DNA from: Desulfovibrio fairfieldensis
GTDB taxonomy: Bacteria > Desulfobacterota > Desulfovibrionia > Desulfovibrionales > Desulfovibrionaceae
Direction of reading: 5' to 3'
DNA: 64,000 nt
Assembly: GCF_001553605.1 (NCBI RefSeq)
Contig: NZ_CP014229.1
Span: 896,501-960,500 of the forward strand
Shown: in pieces, positions 62,101 to 64,000 of the stretch
How positions within the stretch are numbered: the first letter of the stretch is position 1
How the letters are laid out: every line of letters begins with the position of its first letter
Program-made: the position numbers and the translations under genes
Notes under the pieces: model-generated
Told to the model about the DNA's origin: nothing
Database searches by the model: none
What the model saw: the letters and a program-made list of their open reading frames with translations, nothing else

Positions 62101-64000
62101 TGCCCCCGGCGGTTGACCCGGATCTGCATGATGTTGCGAGTTTCATTCCGCAGACAGACTCGGCCGGGCTCTATGGCACGCTCACGCTGGATGCCTCGGG
62201 CAATTACACCTATATCCTGAATAATGCGCTGCCCGCGGTGCAGGGCCTGGGCGTGGGGGAAAGCCTCACTGATACCTTTACGTTCACGGCATCCGACGGC
62301 CACGGCGGCACGGCCTCCAGCATCCTGACCGTGACCATCAACGGGACAAACGACGCGCCCACCGTGACGGCGGCAGCGGACGACATCGCCGAGGATACGG
62401 TTGACATCAGCGGCACGCTGCCCGCGCCCGTGGATGCGGATACCCATGATACAGTGACATTCCTCCCTCAGACCAATACCGCCGGTCAGTACGGCACGCT
62501 CAACGTGGACGCCGACGGCAACTATACCTATACCCTGAACAATGCCTCGCCCGCAGTGCAGGGCCTGGGCGTGGGCGAAAGCCTCACCGACACTTTCTCC
62601 TTTACAGTGTCCGACGGACACGGCGGCACGGCCACCAATACCCTGACCGTGACCATCAACGGGACAAACGACGCGCCCATCGTGGCCGCTGCCACAACCG
62701 CCATTGCCGAGGATACGGCCGGCGTCAGCGGCATCTTGCCCATGCCCACGGATGTGGATGTTCATGATACGGTCAGCTTCACGCCTCAGACAAATGCATC
62801 GGGCAGTTACGGCACGTTCACGCTGGATGCTTCGGGCAATTACACCTATATCCTGAATAATGCCTCGCCCGCAGTGCAGGGCCTGGGCGTGGGGGAAAGC
62901 CTCACCGACACCTTTACGTTCACGGTGTCCGATAACCATGGCGGCACGGCCACCAATACCCTGACTGTGATCGTCAACGGGACAAACGACGCGCCCACCG
63001 TGACCGCTGCCACGGCTTCCATTGCCGAAGACACGGTTGACATCAGCGGCACGCTGCCCGCGCCTGTGGATGCGGATGTTCATGATCTGGTCAGCTTCAC
63101 GCCTCAGACCAATGCGCCGGGCAGCTACGGCACGCTCACGCTGGATGCCTCGGGCAATTATACCTATACCCTGAACAATGCGCTGTCCGTGGTGCAGGGC
63201 CTGGGCGTGGGAGAAAGCCTCACCGATACATTTACCTTCACGGCGTCCGACGGCCACGGCGGCACGGCCTCCAGCACCCTGACCGTGACCATCAACGGCA
63301 GCAATGACGCGCCGGTGCTGGCCGCCACGGTAGTGGGCGTTGACAAAGACACTGCCGTCACCAGCGGCGCCTTGCCCATGCCCACGGACGTGGATGTGCA
63401 TGATACGGTCAGCTTCACGCCATTGACCAATGCGCCGGGCAGTTACGGCACGTTCAGCGTGGATGCCGACGGCAACTATACCTATGTGCTGGACACCTCC
63501 CTGCCCGCAGTGCGGGCTTTGGGCCCCACGGACAGCCTGAGCGACACGTTCACGGTCACGGTGACCGACAATCACGGCGGCTCGTCTTCCACGGTCGTGA
63601 CCATGAGCGTCAACGGCGGCGGCAATGACGCGCCCACCGTGACCGCTGCCACGGCTTCCATTGGTGAAGATACGGCCGGCGTCAGCGGCACGCTGCCCGC
63701 GCCCGTGGACCCGGACCTGCATGATGTTGTGAATTTCGTTCCGCAAACCGGCACGGCCGGTCTGTACGGCACATTTACCGTGGATGCCGACGGCCACTAT
63801 ACCTATACGCTGAACAATGCGCTGCCTGCGGTGCAGGGCCTGGGTGCGGGCGAAAGCCTCACTGATACCTTTACCTTCACGGTATCCGACGGGCGCGGGG
63901 GCACGGGCTCCAATACCCTGACCGTAACCATCAACGGCAGCAACGACGCGCCTGTCGTCACCGCCGCCGCGGCTTCCATTGTTGAGGATACGGCCAACAT
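59118..64000 (+). CDS. Giant VCBS-repeat adhesin, probable type I secretion substrate (incomplete at right edge)
   Basis: The frame opens at ATG 59118 (MPTTHILHLPSAGRETVLAG, AAGG upstream) and stays open to the window end, at least 1627 residues. The N-terminus (about 1-180) has GVFVGRENNDLVFSRIDGTRLVLKDYH, resembling the prefix of BapA/LapA-type adhesins. A Gly/Ser/Asn-rich linker covers about residues 180-232. Then at least 13 VCBS-type repeats of 106-107 residues follow, with GxYTYxLNN, VQGLGxGESLTDTF and TLTVTINGSNDAP. The C-terminal secretion signal must lie beyond the window. Its position after LapB/LapC-like genes makes it their cargo and a surface or biofilm adhesin. Confidence 0.9.
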   Translation, partial: MPTTHILHLPSAGRETVLAGLSPQSRLVLDFPARGVFVGRENNDLVFSRIDGTRLVLKDYHAPRNMPEDVPQNAPADGAPRDEGPPAVVVGGREMTHQAFFDALGEDDMPQAGVVQARNSAYHEYSESELSKGISELSALDKREGESDADKTLGGRENRQDELAAERAGRLGGVDALGSGSNGSGSVSPGGGQGSGGSGSGGSGSGGGSGGTGGGNGSGGTGGNGGSGNSNPVVAAATASIAEDTASVSGNLPSPTDPDAGDVLSFAARTNAAGVYGTLSLDASGHYTYILNNALSAVQGLGVGESLTDTFTFTVSDGHGGTAANTLTVTINGANDAPVLAATIVNVAEGSVTTSGSLPMPTDVDAHDVVSFTPLSNVPGTYGTFSVDADGHYTYVQNTSLPALQGLGAGESLTDSFTVTVSDNHGGSSSTVITVRINGANDAPIVTAATAAIVEDTAGVSGTLPAPVDPDLHDVASFVPQTGSAGLYGTLTLDASGNYTYTLNNALPVVQGLGVGESLTDTFTFTASDGHGGTASSTLTVTINGSNDAPVLAATVVGVDKDTTVTNGTLPMPTDADVHDTVSFTPLTNAPGSYGTFSVDADGNYTYVLDTSLPAVRALGPADSLTDSFTVTVSDNHGGSSSTVITVSVNGGGNDAPSVTAALASIGEDTASVSGVLPAPVDPDLHDVVTFVPQANTAGLYGTLTLDASGNYTYTLNNALPAVQGLGAGESLTETFTFTVSDGRGGTGSNTLTVTIDGSNDAPVVTAATASIVEDTAGVSGTLPPAVDPDLHDAASFVPQTNSAGSYGTLTLDASGNYTYTLNNALPAVQGLGVGESLTDTFTFTASDGHGGTASSTLTVTINGSNDAPVLAATTVNVAEGSATTSGTLPMPTDADVHDVVSFLPLSNVPGNYGTFSVDADGHYTYVQNTSLPALQGLGAGENLTDTFTVTVSDNHGGSSYTVVTVSINGSNDAPVVSAATADIAEDAVGVSGALPPAVDPDLHDVASFIPQTDSAGLYGTLTLDASGNYTYILNNALPAVQGLGVGESLTDTFTFTASDGHGGTASSILTVTINGTNDAPTVTAAADDIAEDTVDISGTLPAPVDADTHDTVTFLPQTNTAGQYGTLNVDADGNYTYTLNNASPAVQGLGVGESLTDTFSFTVSDGHGGTATNTLTVTINGTNDAPIVAAATTAIAEDTAGVSGILPMPTDVDVHDTVSFTPQTNASGSYGTFTLDASGNYTYILNNASPAVQGLGVGESLTDTFTFTVSDNHGGTATNTLTVIVNGTNDAPTVTAATASIAEDTVDISGTLPAPVDADVHDLVSFTPQTNAPGSYGTLTLDASGNYTYTLNNALSVVQGLGVGESLTDTFTFTASDGHGGTASSTLTVTINGSNDAPVLAATVVGVDKDTAVTSGALPMPTDVDVHDTVSFTPLTNAPGSYGTFSVDADGNYTYVLDTSLPAVRALGPTDSLSDTFTVTVTDNHGGSSSTVVTMSVNGGGNDAPTVTAATASIGEDTAGVSGTLPAPVDPDLHDVVNFVPQTGTAGLYGTFTVDADGHYTYTLNNALPAVQGLGAGESLTDTFTFTVSDGRGGTGSNTLTVTINGSNDAPVVTAAAASIVEDTAN
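59815..64000 (+). repeat. Tandem 318-bp repeats within the adhesin gene
   Basis: The anchor CAGGGCCTGG-like site (coding QGLG or RALG) occurs at 60012, 60330, 60648, 60966, 61287, 61605, 61923, 62241, 62559, 62877, 63195, 63513 and 63834. Spacing is 318 bases, except 321 after the units at 60966 and 63513, where NGSNDAP becomes NGGGNDAP. These two odd units are exactly 2547 bases apart. Confidence 0.92.

Noticed and set aside
59877-63797. 1306-residue open frame on the minus strand across the adhesin repeats
   Set aside because: It is antisense to VCBS repeats, repeats with the same 318-base period, and has no ribosome site or known domain. It is a codon-composition shadow of the plus-strand adhesin.

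Overview
The window looks like a chromosome segment of a sulfate- or sulfonate-reducing deltaproteobacterium of the Desulfovibrio/Bilophila group. This is inferred from the high-GC coding DNA, the yicC-remA-gmk-pyrF-TPR-recJ order, a kdp locus followed by a cut-down KdpD, a separate kinase and an NtrC-type regulator, a DctPQM TRAP transporter, DUF362 and DUF4139 proteins, and a LapBC-type secretion operon with a giant adhesin. No rRNA, tRNA, CRISPR array, prophage or intact transposase gene was seen.

Layout. 1-2929 (+): end of a CoA-acylating aldehyde dehydrogenase followed by both subunits of an ADP-forming acyl-CoA synthetase, possibly a sulfoacetate or other short-acid module. 3275-8868 (-): housekeeping run recJ, TPR protein, pyrF, gmk, remA, yicC, and an FmdB zinc ribbon. 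9070-16538: PfpI/DJ-1 protein, mtaB, M15 peptidase, 6-phosphogluconolactonase, a DUF2939-like membrane protein, a methyltransferase and a membrane phosphoesterase. 16697-19328 (-): BASS transporter, aromatic amino acid permease and RidA. 19580-22937 (+): ettA and a DUF4139 protein. 23417-32648 (+): kdp potassium-pump locus with its own sensor and sigma-54 activator, preceded by a good -24/-12 promoter and two matching dyads. 32728-41427 (-): orphan solute-binding sensor, TauA-like binding protein, APC permease, DMT permease, DUF362 ferredoxin, and a D-threonine-aldolase-like enzyme. 41734-43950 (+): upp, uracil permease, and a 53-residue zinc-ribbon protein. 44219-47121 (-): TRAP transporter. 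47532-50806: dGTPase, an orphan protein, tatA, and a DUF1269 protein. 51245-55033 (-): three-subunit membrane gluconate/sugar dehydrogenase. 55517-64000 (+): type I secretion ABC protein, HlyD adaptor, and a VCBS-repeat adhesin that runs off the window.

The most interesting signals lie between genes. Several short, hairpin-rich repeats recur. Family A has two copies in opposite orientation, at 14.4 and 43.9 kb. Family B has two copies, at 23.0 and 33.8 kb, one carrying an extra cassette. Two adjoining MITE-like elements with terminal inverted repeats, sharing a CTAG, lie at 38.8-39.1 kb. Several share an A-tract/CCGCG/T-tract hairpin module and end at or inside the 3' ends of genes. The kdp promoter allows a specific, testable model: the regulator at 31296-32648 acts at paired TTACA-N3-TGTAA sites on a sigma-54 promoter. 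The adhesin has 106-residue repeats with a higher-order period of eight units.
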